The notes beneath the pieces are model-generated. The model worked only from the letters and a program-made list of their open reading frames with translations. It was not told where the DNA came from and did not search any database. Shown here piece after piece: positions 23,577-33,109 of a stretch of DNA of 64,000 nucleotides. Positions within the stretch are counted from its first letter, which is position 1, and every line of letters starts with the position of its first letter. The stretch is from Chinchilla lanigera. Its lineage: Eukaryota > Chordata > Mammalia > Rodentia > Chinchillidae. Position numbers and translations under genes: made by a program. The stretch covers positions 29,939,295 to 30,003,294 of the forward strand of contig NW_004955417.1 of NCBI RefSeq assembly GCF_000276665.1, written 5' to 3'.

Positions 23577-23764
23577 TGGGTGTGCTGGTGCCTGTCTGTA
23601 ATCCCAGCATTCTGGGAGGCTGAGGCAGGAGGATTCCCAGTTTGAACCCAGCCTGGGTAGGTTAGCGATTTAAAAAGAACTTATCCAAAAAGAAAACAAA
23701 AACAAAAAGAGCTCAGGATGCAGCTCGGGGTAAAGGCCCTGGGTTCGGGCCCCAGCCCAGTGCT
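23577..23764 (+). mobile_element. B1-dID composite SINE
   Basis: Plus-strand B1 head with CTGTAATCCCAGCATTCTGGGAGGC and GAGGCAGGAGGATTCCCAGTTTG. It is linked by an A-rich stretch (AAAAGAAAACAAAAACAAAA) to an ID-like tail: GAGCTCAGGATGCAGCTCGGGG, a diverged box A, and GGTTCGGGCCCC, the box B-like part. Nearly full length. Of the three B1-dID copies here it shows the head and tail most completely. The sequence gives no evidence that it is transcribed. Confidence 0.85.
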
Positions 23765-23769
23765 TAGCC

Positions 23770-26690
23770 CTCGATCTAATCCATGCAAGTGACGCAAGCC
23801 CCACCCTCACCCCCAAGAGGAGTGAGGGTCAGCGAGGAGAGTGTAAGCGACATGCTGAAGAAGGAAGGGGTAAGTAAAAAATTTAAAGTGAGAAAAGTTT
23901 TAGTTTTGTGTGATCCAAACTAGATGAGTTTTAGAAAAAATGGAAACATTTTTCCGATAGAAATGATAGAAAATGTTGGGAAATATGAAGAGCAGATCAA
24001 GAAAATTTTTGAGAAGGTGAAACTTGCAGAGAGAAAATCTTACAAGTTTCCAGACAGAAAGAAAAAAAGGCTATCCACAAAAGAAGAAACCTGAGGCGGA
24101 GACTCTGGCCGGGGAGATGGAGGCCAAGTGCTGCAGGTTGTCTTGAGGAGGGGCTGCCGCCGAGGCTGATGCGGTCCACCCGCTGAGGAGGAAGGAGTGC
24201 ACAGCGTCCGCGAGGAGACAGAACACATCAACTGCGCATCCCGAGTGGGGAATAGGCTTCCACCAGCCTCGCATCGGAGGGCGCCTCGATGGGAGGGGAG
24301 AGAAGGCGGCCAGCAGTACACTTTCCAGAGGTACACGTGTGCCTGGAATGCAGGAAATCGACGTGGATGCATCCACCCGTGAGTAGGGGGCGTGGAGTAG
24401 CAAGGGATGCACAATTCCCGACAAGAACAAGTCCTGAAGCAGAAGGGACACAGGGCCACTGTGTCACCTCGTGTCTGCTGCAAACCCAGGCCTGGGTGCT
24501 GGTGGCATGGGGTGGGGACACCTGGGGCAGAGGGAAGGGAGAAGGGGAGGCCCACGGGGCACGTGAAGAAGCAGCACCCTGCGTGGGAAATGCTTGTTGC
24601 CTTCCTCTCGTATGGGAAGAGAAGGGTGTGTGAGGCAAGGCTGTGGGGAAAGAAAAGGTCAAGGCTGGCAGGGAAATGCACCGAATTTCAAACTAAGGTG
24701 GGGAAAAGCGGAATTAGTAGCAAAACATCAAAATCAAGAGAAAAGAAGAGCGAGGAAATAGCAAAGTAAAACTGAGTCAATAAAAATTAAAACATGAAGA
24801 CAGGTATTTGATTGCTGTAACACTTACTTGGAGGGCTCCAGCAGCCCAGGAAGTCTTAGAAATGGCCCAGTTGGGGCTGCGGCAAGTCTGTACCCAGCAC
24901 TGGCTGCCCTACCACCAGGGCTGGCCCCAGCCACCTCAGTCCGTGCCCTTGTGCCCACCCCTGTCTTGGGACGCACAGCCCCAGAAGGTCTGCCTTGTTA
25001 TCAAGTGGGTCTCTGCCCTGCTCCAGCAGCTGTGCAATCTGGAGCCCTTTTTTAAGGGTGATGCAAGTCCAAGTCCATTTCGTGTATCCAGTGTTGGTGG
25101 TGCATGTTTTCTCTGTATCTCAAGGCCTTAGAGTGTGACCAGAAGTGTCAACAGACAGACAGACAGACAGACAGACAAGCTCTTCAACCAGACTGCTAAG
25201 AGCTTTGCATCATAGTGAAATGTTCCCAGGTGAGGCTGACTTCTCCCTCCAGCTGTGGAGGCAACTGAAAGGCTGGCTGCAGGACCGCAGGAGGCCGGGC
25301 TCATCTGCACAGGGCTGGACGGACTGTAAGGTTGATGTTGGGGAGCACATTTGTAACTTAATCGCCTGGTTGGATTTGTGATTACAAACTTATGCGATTT
25401 AAGTGAATTACTGTAACCTCCTATAGCAGATGTTTTATGAGGTTTGTGGTTATCAACAGCTTTATGGTCAAAAGTTGAATTTCTCTGGGATTAAACGCGC
25501 GAGAGTTCATTAAGCAGTTGAATATTAAATAGCAGACTTTGGTCACGCTGATGGGAAGCAGAGATGGTGCGGATGTCCTCTAAGTGAGACCACACTGGCC
25601 CTGTGCTGTGCACACGGCCGCCGGCCGCAGGCCTTGCCTCCCTCCCCAGTCTGGCTTTGCGCCCAGCTCATGCCATGGGCAAGGCACTCAGGAGTGCAAG
25701 TGCAGTCTGGGGCTCTCTGTGTATGGCAGGACTGCTCTCAAACTGCTTCTCATCAGTACGGTTGTGCCTTACACGCAAGCCTGCCAAAACTTTGTTTACA
25801 AACCCCAATTTCTTCCGTGGCTGCCTCGCACTTTGTAACTGCGTCATCAGGAGCTTTCGCGGTGCGGTGGGGGTGTGATGTCTTCCTGCGTCACTGTCTC
25901 AGGTTCGCTGCCCGATCTCTCAGACCGGACGTGTTGACAGGGCCGAGGAACCATGTGTCCCCGGGGGTCTGGAGCAGGCTTGGGTGATCACCGTGTATCC
26001 TTCTGTGCTGTCTGTGACTCAGTGATGCCTCTCAATGTCAGAGGCGTGTGTGAGTGTGTGTGTGCGGGTGCGTGTGTGCGGGTGTGTGTTTCTAAGAAAG
26101 GCGTCCAAACCTGCCTGTTGCGGATGGCATCAGAGTGATTCTACTTGGCCACTAGCTGCCCCGCTGAGTGCATGGAGCACGGGCCTCCTGGGTCGGTGGA
26201 CAGTGACCTCGACATGGTCCCGTCCAGCCCTGAGCCCAGCCACCCACAGCCAGGAGAGTTTCCACTGAGCAAAACTGTAGGGAGGAGCGGCTGCCAGGCG
26301 GCTCAGCATGCGAATGGAGCTGGGTGTTTGTAAGTGCGAACCTCAGGCCTGGCCTGTGTGGGGGACAGTGCTTGCCAGCGGCCCCGCCGATGGGGCTGGG
26401 GCTGGACACAGACTCATCCTGACGCAAAACAGATGCTGGGGCTCCTGGGCAGGCTCTCTGCCCTGATGGTGCGGGCAGCTCAGTGCCGGCATCTTCTCAG
26501 GACGCTGCGTCAGATGATGGGGAAGAAAGGAGAAGACGGGCGTCCCAGACACAGGTGGCCCAGCTCAGAAGAGTGACGGTGTCAAGCCTGCAGGGAGGAG
26601 GGGCCAGGGCTCCCCGCCGGGAAAATGGCTCTGCGCTGGGAGGCAGGATGGCGGTTTCTCAGCCTCGTCTCACTGCACAGTTCAGGATGT
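23770..26690. other. Non-genic stretch with simple repeats
   Basis: Contains a (CAGA)n tract at 25151-25177 and a GT-rich imperfect tract at 26041-26092. A 213-codon minus-strand frame at 24040-24681 is opposed by several open plus frames over purine-rich DNA; the purine bias removes stops on both strands, so none is called. No splice pairs or known domains found. Confidence 0.4.
25151..25177. repeat. (CAGA)n microsatellite
   Basis: Nearly seven uninterrupted tetramer units. Confidence 0.95.
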
Positions 26691-26699
26691 GCGCTCCTC

Positions 26700-27335
26700 G
26701 GTAGGTATGCAGATGAAGTGGAACTCGCGTCTGCACAAAAACCTGCAGACAGACAGTTACGGGAGCTTTCTTCATAATCACCAACACTTGGGAGCGGCCA
26801 GCACGGCATTTAGAAAGGGAATAAACCAACACAATGGAATATTATTCAGCCCTGGAAAGGAAATGGACTGTCAGGCTATGGAGAGAAACAGAGGGAGATG
26901 AAGCGTGTGTGCGAGGGAGGGAATCCAGCCTGGGAAGACTATGTGGTTGGATTCAGCAGTGTGGTTCTCTGGAAAGGCAAAGCTCCGGAGCCTGTAGAGA
27001 TGTCGGCTCGGGCTGGGTGGGCAGGTTTTCTCCAGGGGATTTACACGGTGCTGGAATGAGCAGTGCTGGCTACAGGGACAGGTGCACATCACACTACGTT
27101 ATGGAACCCACGGGAAGGTCACTGCCAGACCGAGCACCCCAACCCTGGGCTTCGGATGTCCACGCCGGCTCAGCGTCTGTGACCAATGAACCGCCCGGCT
27201 ATGGGATCTCCAAGGTGGGGAAGGCTGCGCGTCGTCCTCTGGTGCTGGGGACGAGGGATTTGTGGAAACTCTGTACCTGTGTTGGATTTTCCTGTAAGCC
27301 TAAGACTTCCTGAAAAAGTAAACTTTATAGAAACA
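26700..27335 (+). mobile_element. Old L1 3' UTR remnant, reaching the L1 3' end
   Basis: Plus-strand order of an L1M 3' UTR: 'CACAATGGAATATTATTCAGCCCTGGAAAGGAAATGGA' near 26829-26868, a long GC-rich diverged middle. Then 'GGAAACTCTGTACCTGTGTTGG' and 'CCTGTAAGCCTAAGACTTCCTGAAAAAGTAAACTTTATAG' near 27263-27330, which corresponds to the terminal block of these L1s. No open frame is retained. A 20-base tandem duplication starts 6 bases beyond the end. Confidence 0.75.
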
Positions 27336-27340
27336 AAGTG

Positions 27341-27380
27341 TCTGGCCGACGGACCTCAGCTCTGACCGATGGACCTCAGC
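27341..27380. repeat. 20-bp tandem duplication
   Basis: Two adjacent 20-base units, TCTGGCCGACGGACCTCAGC and TCTGACCGATGGACCTCAGC, differ at two positions. They sit immediately after the 3' end of the L1 remnant. Confidence 0.9.
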
Positions 27381-27556
27381 TCCGTGCTAGCACCTGCACA
27401 GCACATGGCGCAGAGGCCCGCACACGGGAGCAGCCCACCAGCTCCGGGCTGCTCCTCCTCAGCTTCCTCTCCTGAGCCCTTCTGCCCACAGAACCAGGCC
27501 TGTTCCGAAATCTGCTAGTGCGTACACTGTGGTAGGTGCCACTGGCTTCTCATTTC

Positions 27557-27714
27557 ATTTTATTTTTTTGTCTTTTTGAGACAGGGTCTTGCTATGCAGT
27601 TCAAGCTGGCCTTGGGCTCACTTTGCAGGCCAGGCTGGCATTGAACTTGCAAAGATCCTCCTGCCTCAGCCTCCCGAGTGCTGGGATTACAGGCATGCGC
27701 CACCACGCCCGGCT
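27557..27714 (-). mobile_element. B1 SINE with intact target-site duplications
   Basis: A full-length B1 on the minus strand: its reverse complement starts GCCGGGCGTGGTGGCGCATG and runs to a T-rich tail on the plus strand. It is flanked by a perfect 15-base direct repeat, CTGGCTTCTCATTTC, at 27542-27556 and 27715-27729. The intact duplication and consensus-like 5' end point to a fairly recent insertion by L1-type target-primed reverse transcription (established mechanism for SINEs). It landed about 35 bases from a mariner-derived copy. Confidence 0.95.
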
Positions 27715-27747
27715 CTGGCTTCTCATTTCTAAAACATTTTCAAGATG

Positions 27748-28128
27748 AAAAGGATGTGGCCGAAAAATACAGCGAATGTTTAATTTTAAAAATGTATTAC
27801 AGAAAGAGATACATTGACATGAATGCCCCTCAGAAAGCACCCTCTCATTTAAGCACTCTCGTTCCATTGTCCTTGCCACTTTCTGCAGCATCTCTGGGGT
27901 CCTCCGTCCTGAGGGTCTTTAGTGGAGCTGTCCTGGCTGCCTCAGTGTCCTGAGTCAATTCAAAATGTTTACTTTCATGGTTGTCTTGACTTTGGGGAGG
28001 ATCCAGCAGTCCCACAGGGTCAGATCCTGAGTAAGGTGGGTGAGGACACAGTGTCATGTTTCAGGAGTCTGACTCTCCACTGGGTGGCGCTGGGTAGCAG
28101 CACGCACTGTATTTTTGGTCACCCCTCA
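27748..28128 (-). mobile_element. Tc1/mariner-derived element, copy 2
   Basis: Homologous to copies at 3533 and 47624. The left end has 'GATGTGGCCGAAAAATACAGCGAATG'; the right end has the inverted match 'CACTGTATTTTTGGTCACC' at 28105-28123, followed by a TA at 28129-28130. Unlike the other two copies it stops at this terminal repeat and has no second long arm. It therefore resembles a simple internally deleted mariner carrying the C-terminal transposase part on the minus strand, broken by stops. A CTCF-like motif lies inside at 28077-28092. Confidence 0.7.
28077..28092 (+). promoter_or_regulatory. CTCF-like motif inside a mariner copy
   Basis: CCACTGGGTGGCGCTG differs from the established CTCF core CCACYAGRTGGCRCTG at one position (G for A). 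The aligned parts of copies 1 and 3 do not carry it. Binding is inference. Confidence 0.35.
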
Positions 28129-28134
28129 TAAGGG

Positions 28135-30170
28135 AAGATTGCAACCCAGCATGGAGCAGGAGGAGCACAGGCTCTTGTCTCTCATCATAGGTCTGGTTCT
28201 CGTAGGCCAGCCACCTTTGGAGGAGCAGCTGTGTGGAGCCCTCTGCTGAACCCCGCAGAGTGAATTGTGTGCAGCGGCTCCTCACCTGGGATATCACCCT
28301 CTGCGCATCAGTTACCCAGATCAGCTGCAGCCTGAAAAGACTAAATGGGAAGTTTTGGAGGGAAATGATTCGGGTGTTTTAGTCACGTCCTGAGTGGTGT
28401 GATGGAGTCTCGTCCCACCTGTCCTGTGTGTGGACCATGCCTCGCACTGCGTGTGCACACTGACCCATTACCCCGAACCACACGGGCATCCTGTCACACC
28501 CATGCTCATGTCATCGCGGAGCTCGTGTTCAAGCGCCCCGAGTGCTCGCGATCCTTGTCCTGAAGCGCAAGAGTAGCGGTGTGACGAGGAGGAGCCCTAA
28601 CGTGCTTCCTTTGGACTCGGCGCGGAAAGAGAAGATGCCTTGCTGAGCTTGTGAAGGTCCACGGTGAGAACACGCGTCTGCCTGCGGAACTGGGGAGAAG
28701 GAAAGAGAGGTCTGTGTCTCTGCCGTTGTGCCTCAGCCTGCAGAGGTTTCGGGCTCAGTGCAGGACGAACGCTGAGTGGAGGTGGAAGGCATTAAATGTG
28801 TGTGTAGGGAAAGTGTGGGACGCGCGGGATCCGACTGCCAGGAGTTTCCGACCGGCACAGGGTTTGGGACACGGCCCGACCCGTGAGGGACGCCCCTGTG
28901 TGGCAGCGGCAGCAGGAGCAGAGCTGGGAAGAAGGCAGCAGGGGAGGTCCCGGTTTTGGAGGTCAGAGGCCCGGGAGCGGTTCCAACTCTGCTCTCGTGT
29001 TCTGCACCATGTGTGAGTTTCCTTGCCACTGCGACCCAGCTCCCGACAGCTGCACCCCGCGCAGTGGAGAGGTTCAGTCGGGCCCACGGCGGGCTTCACC
29101 TGGGCTTCAGTTGCCCATCCGTGGCCGGCTAGCTCCAAAAGTGGATGGGTGCGGCCGAGCACGGCGAAGCTCCTGGCAGCCCGCAGGCAGAGCAGGGGAC
29201 CACGCCGGGGTGCTGGGATGCAGGGCCAGACGGTTCCCAGGCCGTCCCTGTGACCACCCAGAGGGCGCTCACCAAAGCCCAGGTTGGTCCCACGCCCCGT
29301 AGGTCAACTCCACCCTAACGCGTACTCCTGGGTGAACGGTAACTCCTCTCGTCTGTGAAATGCTTTGGAGGGGAGCTGGTGCTGAGGAAAGGCTCAGCAT
29401 GGTACCTGGCCCACGGAGGCACCCGGGCTCTCGTGCCATGATGAAGGTCGTGGGTACCATGGGCCACGTGGTCAGAAAACATGATGCTTGTGGCCCAGAG
29501 GAGGGGAGGCCTCTTGCTGTCTGTCGGGGACGGTGTCATGGGCTGTGAATCAGTGCTGGTTTAAAGTCGCCCGGGCCAAGGGTAGGGCCAGGAGAATCCA
29601 GCTTGGGGGCCGGGCACAATGGCCGTCACTCTGTACGGAGAGGACGCGGCCTGCACGGGGTCCGCTGCTGCTCGCCTCCTGCACTCTTCATGGCAGATTT
29701 GCGGCCACGGGAAGCATCCTCTCTGTGTAACTGTTTTGCATCTGTTGAAAATAACGACCTTCAGTCTAGCCTTTGGGTCTTCTAGTATTGGTGCTTATTG
29801 TAAGGGTCTCTCAAAGCGACGTTGGAAAGTGGAAACAGCAAAGCCGACAACTTCACTTTGTCTGAACTCCTCAAGGTTTGGGGCTTTAAGCGTCTTTAAG
29901 ACGGTCAGGTTTCCTTCCTATGCCTCCTGCAAGAAGTCTTCAAGTCAAATTTTGGCTTAAGTTTAATAAAGTTAGAAATGCTTCATGTAATTTGAGAACT
30001 AGTCTATCATACCTGACTTTCTCTTATTTCTTGCTATAGTTCTTCCAAATTGCAGTTTTTGACCTATTTGTGATTTATGCAGCCACCCTGCAGCAGTGTG
30101 GAAGACGTCCTGTCCTTTTTTGGAGTGAGGCCGATTGTAGGTAAAGTGTGTGGGCTTCATCGTCCCTCAG
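28135..30170. other. GC-rich non-genic stretch
   Basis: 28500-29700 has raised GC and CpG density but no continuous CpG island, first exon or TATA box that I can defend. Overlapping open frames of 98-139 codons occur on both strands and look like composition effects. AGAGGGCGCTC at 29260-29270 is a weaker CTCF-like core. Confidence 0.4.
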
Positions 30171-30177
30171 TAACAGC

Positions 30178-30365
30178 TACTTTTAATGGAGTGTTTATTA
30201 TGTGTCGATCGCTCTGTGGAGGCCGAGGTCTCCCAGTGTAGAGAGCGTTGTGCTCGTGTTCCTGTGCTGCAGCGAGGTTAAAGAGCAGCCAGCAGCTCCC
30301 AGGGCCAGGACTCAAGCCAACGTCTGTCAAGTCCAAAGCCGCAGTTGACTTGGAGCCTGCGCTCC
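30178..30365 (-). repeat. MIR SINE
   Basis: Reverse-complement MIR: 'AGTGTTTATTATGTGTCGATCGC' (the 'tttattgagcacctactatgtgccaggc' block), 'AGCGAGGTTAAAGAGCAGCCAGCAGCTCCC', then 'GGGCCAGGACTCAAGCCAACGTCTGTC', the block before the tRNA-like 5' end. Most of the element is present. Confidence 0.6.
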
Positions 30366-30839
30366 TCAAGACCAAGGTGCAAGGTGCTGTCTGTGTGCTG
30401 TGAGGGATTCCGCTCTAGAGTGAGTCCTGATTTGTAAACTCCCCTCCCCAAATAAATCATACAATAGCACCAGTAGGATGCAGAATACGGTTTATATTTG
30501 GGGAAGAAGAGACAGATTTGTCCATGTAGGATGTGTGGGTGAGTATTGCTGAGGGTTGTTTGGGATCTCTGAGTGTCCTGTCCACATGTACCCCTGACCG
30601 AGCATCTGAGATTAGTGTTTCATGATATTCACTCCTCCTGCAAAACAGAATTCTGAGCCTCTTCTGTTTTTAATCAAATCTGAACAAATCACCGAGCCAT
30701 GCTGAGCTCCTCCCACCGTATCAGGAAATGGGTCCCCTGAAGTTGGACAGTGTTGTAGTTTGGGGTTTTGCAAGGGGAACAATGCAACATAGGACACACA
30801 CTTTATAAGATTATTTATAATAGTCACCCAAAGAATCAT

Positions 30840-31640
30840 ATACAAGACAGTGCAGGAGATCAGTCCACACACTAAAGACCAAGGATTACAGCTGAGGGCC
30901 TGGATCCCAATGTCCTGCATGAGTCCAGCTGAAGACCTAGAGCCCATAACAAGGCCTCCCACGAGTCCAACTGGAGGCCCAGAGCCCCTGACAATGTCTC
31001 ATGTAGGCCTGTTCCATGGATCTGCACTGGGAAGGCCCAAAGGTCAGTGGTGGAAGCTAGAAAGTCTGTGCCAGTGGGATGAAGGATCTGTGCAAGCAGG
31101 CTGAGGGGTCTGCACTGGGGCCAGGAAGTGATGCTCAAAGTAAGAGCCAGAGCTCCCCCGAAAAGTACCACAGCCATCCTCAGCAACAGTGAGGTCCCGA
31201 GCTCCTCCAGCAATGAGGAAAACCACGTTCCCATCAGGAATGCCACCAGGACAGGCTTCCCCAGGAGACTGAGCAGTGCACCATCTTCCCCTCGGGAGCC
31301 AGGAAGTGAGGACCAGAGCTCCCCCAAAGTGAACTGTAGCCATTGCCAGGGACAATGAGGTCCCGAGCTCCTCCTCTGATGAGAACAAACAAGTTCATCA
31401 GGAAAGCCAGCATGACAAGGTCCTCCAAGAGAACCAGCAGCCCCAGGAAAACCAACAGCTCCAACAGCTTCCCAGCAGCTTCTAAACAGACTCACTTCTC
31501 CAGTTCTGCTCTCAGGCTGCTGGCAGCGATCCTCAGGTGGGCCCTCCACACCCAGCCCCGTGCTGACTGAGCTCAGCTGGGTGTTACAAGTTGCCCACCA
31601 GCTGTCAGTCCACCACAGACAGCAAGGAGGCGCATGCACT
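30840..31640 (-). repeat. Unidentified module with internal tandem duplications and a 255-codon open frame
   Basis: The longest open frame of the window runs on the minus strand from 31639 to 30872. It lies over internal repeats. CCAGGAAGTGA starts at 31121 and again near 31299. GAGGTCCCGAGCTCCTCC starts at 31191 and 31357. A short GAGTCCAnCTG...AGAGCCC unit recurs about 43 bases apart near 30921 and 30964. The predicted product contains a leucine/valine-rich stretch (LLGKPVLVAFLMG, LLLRMAVVLFGGALAL) that could be membrane-like. The repeated DNA is translated in different frames, which argues against selection for protein. I do not recognise it as a known SINE, LTR or gene. An unnamed rodent repeat is my best guess. 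Confidence 0.55.
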
Positions 31641-32475
31641 TTCCTGATGTGTTGGCGGTGGATGGCAGAGAACAGATTTCATGAGATTTGGGTTCACATT
31701 TTGCTTTTAGTCTACTTTTTTTAAAGCCCAGAGAATTATTTTCCCCTCGAGTGGCTGTGGAGTAGCAGGTGCGATCTGGTCTGCGACAGGCATGGACTCC
31801 AGGGGGCCACGGGCTCTGTGAAGCTCAGTGCTGACTTAGCCCAGCAACAACGCAGACGTCACCATCAGGGCGGGAATCACTGTTTGCTGTGGCTCCCGCT
31901 CTGTCTGCCTCACGTATGTGTGTTCTATTTAGACCCCGAGAGATAGGGCAGATTTGAAGCTATTATGCAAACAGCTTATATTGTTAGAGCAAATCCTATC
32001 TCCTTTCCAGTGTCAATACGGGTTGGAAGTGGAGATAGTTTTGCAGAATACTAGGAAGTAATTTAGGATTGAATAGAGCAATAGATAGAGGGAAGGAGAG
32101 TAATATAGTTAAAGCCATTTTTCCAAAGTACTCTATGCTCAGGTCTCTGAGATTATAAAAGAAATTATCTTTTCAGGATACGGCTAGAAAACTTCAAACA
32201 ATCCTTTGGGAAGATTCAGGAGAGAACTTGGCTGGGGTGTAGGATTTTCTGCATATTTTTTTGGTTCCAATCCCTTGTGCAAATGTATAATTTCTGAAGT
32301 ATGGAGGCCAAAAGAAATTTCATCTGATGTAACCAAATAATTGAAGCAAGATTAAGATCTGTACTTACATAATTCAAATGCTTCTTTAAATTACTCGTTA
32401 CCTAAGGTAACATCAGCCTGTAACTATGCACAGGGACTGGATAGAGTCCCTGAGAAAACAACCAACCAGTGATGA
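31641..32475. other. Non-genic stretch
   Basis: Unremarkable, AT-rich from 31930 on. No exon, RNA gene or repeat that I can support. Confidence 0.4.
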
Positions 32476-32479
32476 CCTC

Positions 32480-32620
32480 CACTCGTTCACTCAGAAGTGT
32501 TCGTTCAGTACCTGCCGTGCTCAGTTGCTTTTCTGGGTCCTGGGAATTCAGCAGGGGGGAAGGTGACACAGACACAGCCCCTCCTCTTGGAGCTGACATT
32601 CGAGGTAGGGATGGCAACCT
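32480..32620 (-). repeat. L2 LINE 3' end remnant
   Basis: 'CGTTCACTCAGAAGTGTTCGTTCAGTACCTGCCGTGCTCAG' then 'CTGGGTCCTGGGAATTCAGC', 'GACACAGACACAGCCCCTCCTCTTGGAGCTGACATTCGAGG' matches the reverse complement of the L2 3' region in order (the attcattcaacaaat, tgtgccaggcactg, tgccctcatggagcttacattc blocks). Confidence 0.6.
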
Positions 32621-32914
32621 GTGACAGCATCAAGCCAGGTTTGTTAGACCCCGCTGTGTGCCAGGGAAAAGGCAGAGGGCTGCAGGGAGGGCGGGGGTGG
32701 CCCAGTGAAGGCTCCGTGCCACGGCTAGAGGAGGTGGTGTCTGGCGGAGCAGCCATGGAGGGGACCCAGCCAAGAGACAGCCATACTTCGATCCAGGCCG
32801 AGATCCCCTGGACTGGCCTTGGAGAGAAGGCATGGAGGCCGGCGTGGCTGAGGCAGGAGGTGGACACTGGAGCTTCTTCCCACCGCAAGGACTTTGGCTG
32901 TTGATCCTGTGGTT

Positions 32915-33108
32915 TCCAGTCGTGAGCACTGCTGCTGGTACTTACTGTAGGCCTGTCATGGGTATTGCAGGATGTGGAGGAGTGCCTCTGACCGCCCGCC
33001 CTTCTGGATTATAGCTGTGCTCCCCGGTGTGAAAAGATGCAGTACTCCTGGATATGGCCAAATGCCTCTGCGGTGCAAATCACCCCGGCTGAGAGCCACT
33101 GCCCTTCG
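32915..33108. mobile_element. hAT-Charlie-like nonautonomous DNA transposon remnant
   Basis: Motif order fits the MER5/Charlie group: 'GGTATTGCAGGATGTGGAGGAGTGCCTCTGACC' (the tgtaggatgtttagcagcatccctggcct block). Then 'GATGCAGTACTCC' and 'GATATGGCCAAATGCCTC', and a terminal 'CCCCGGCTGAGAGCCACTG' that matches the ggttgagaaccactg end. Diverged; no transposase. Confidence 0.55.
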
Positions 33109-33109
33109 T

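Noticed and set aside
24040..24681. 213-codon minus-strand open frame
   Set aside because: Strong purine/pyrimidine strand bias, several open frames on the opposite strand, no splice sites, no recognisable domain.
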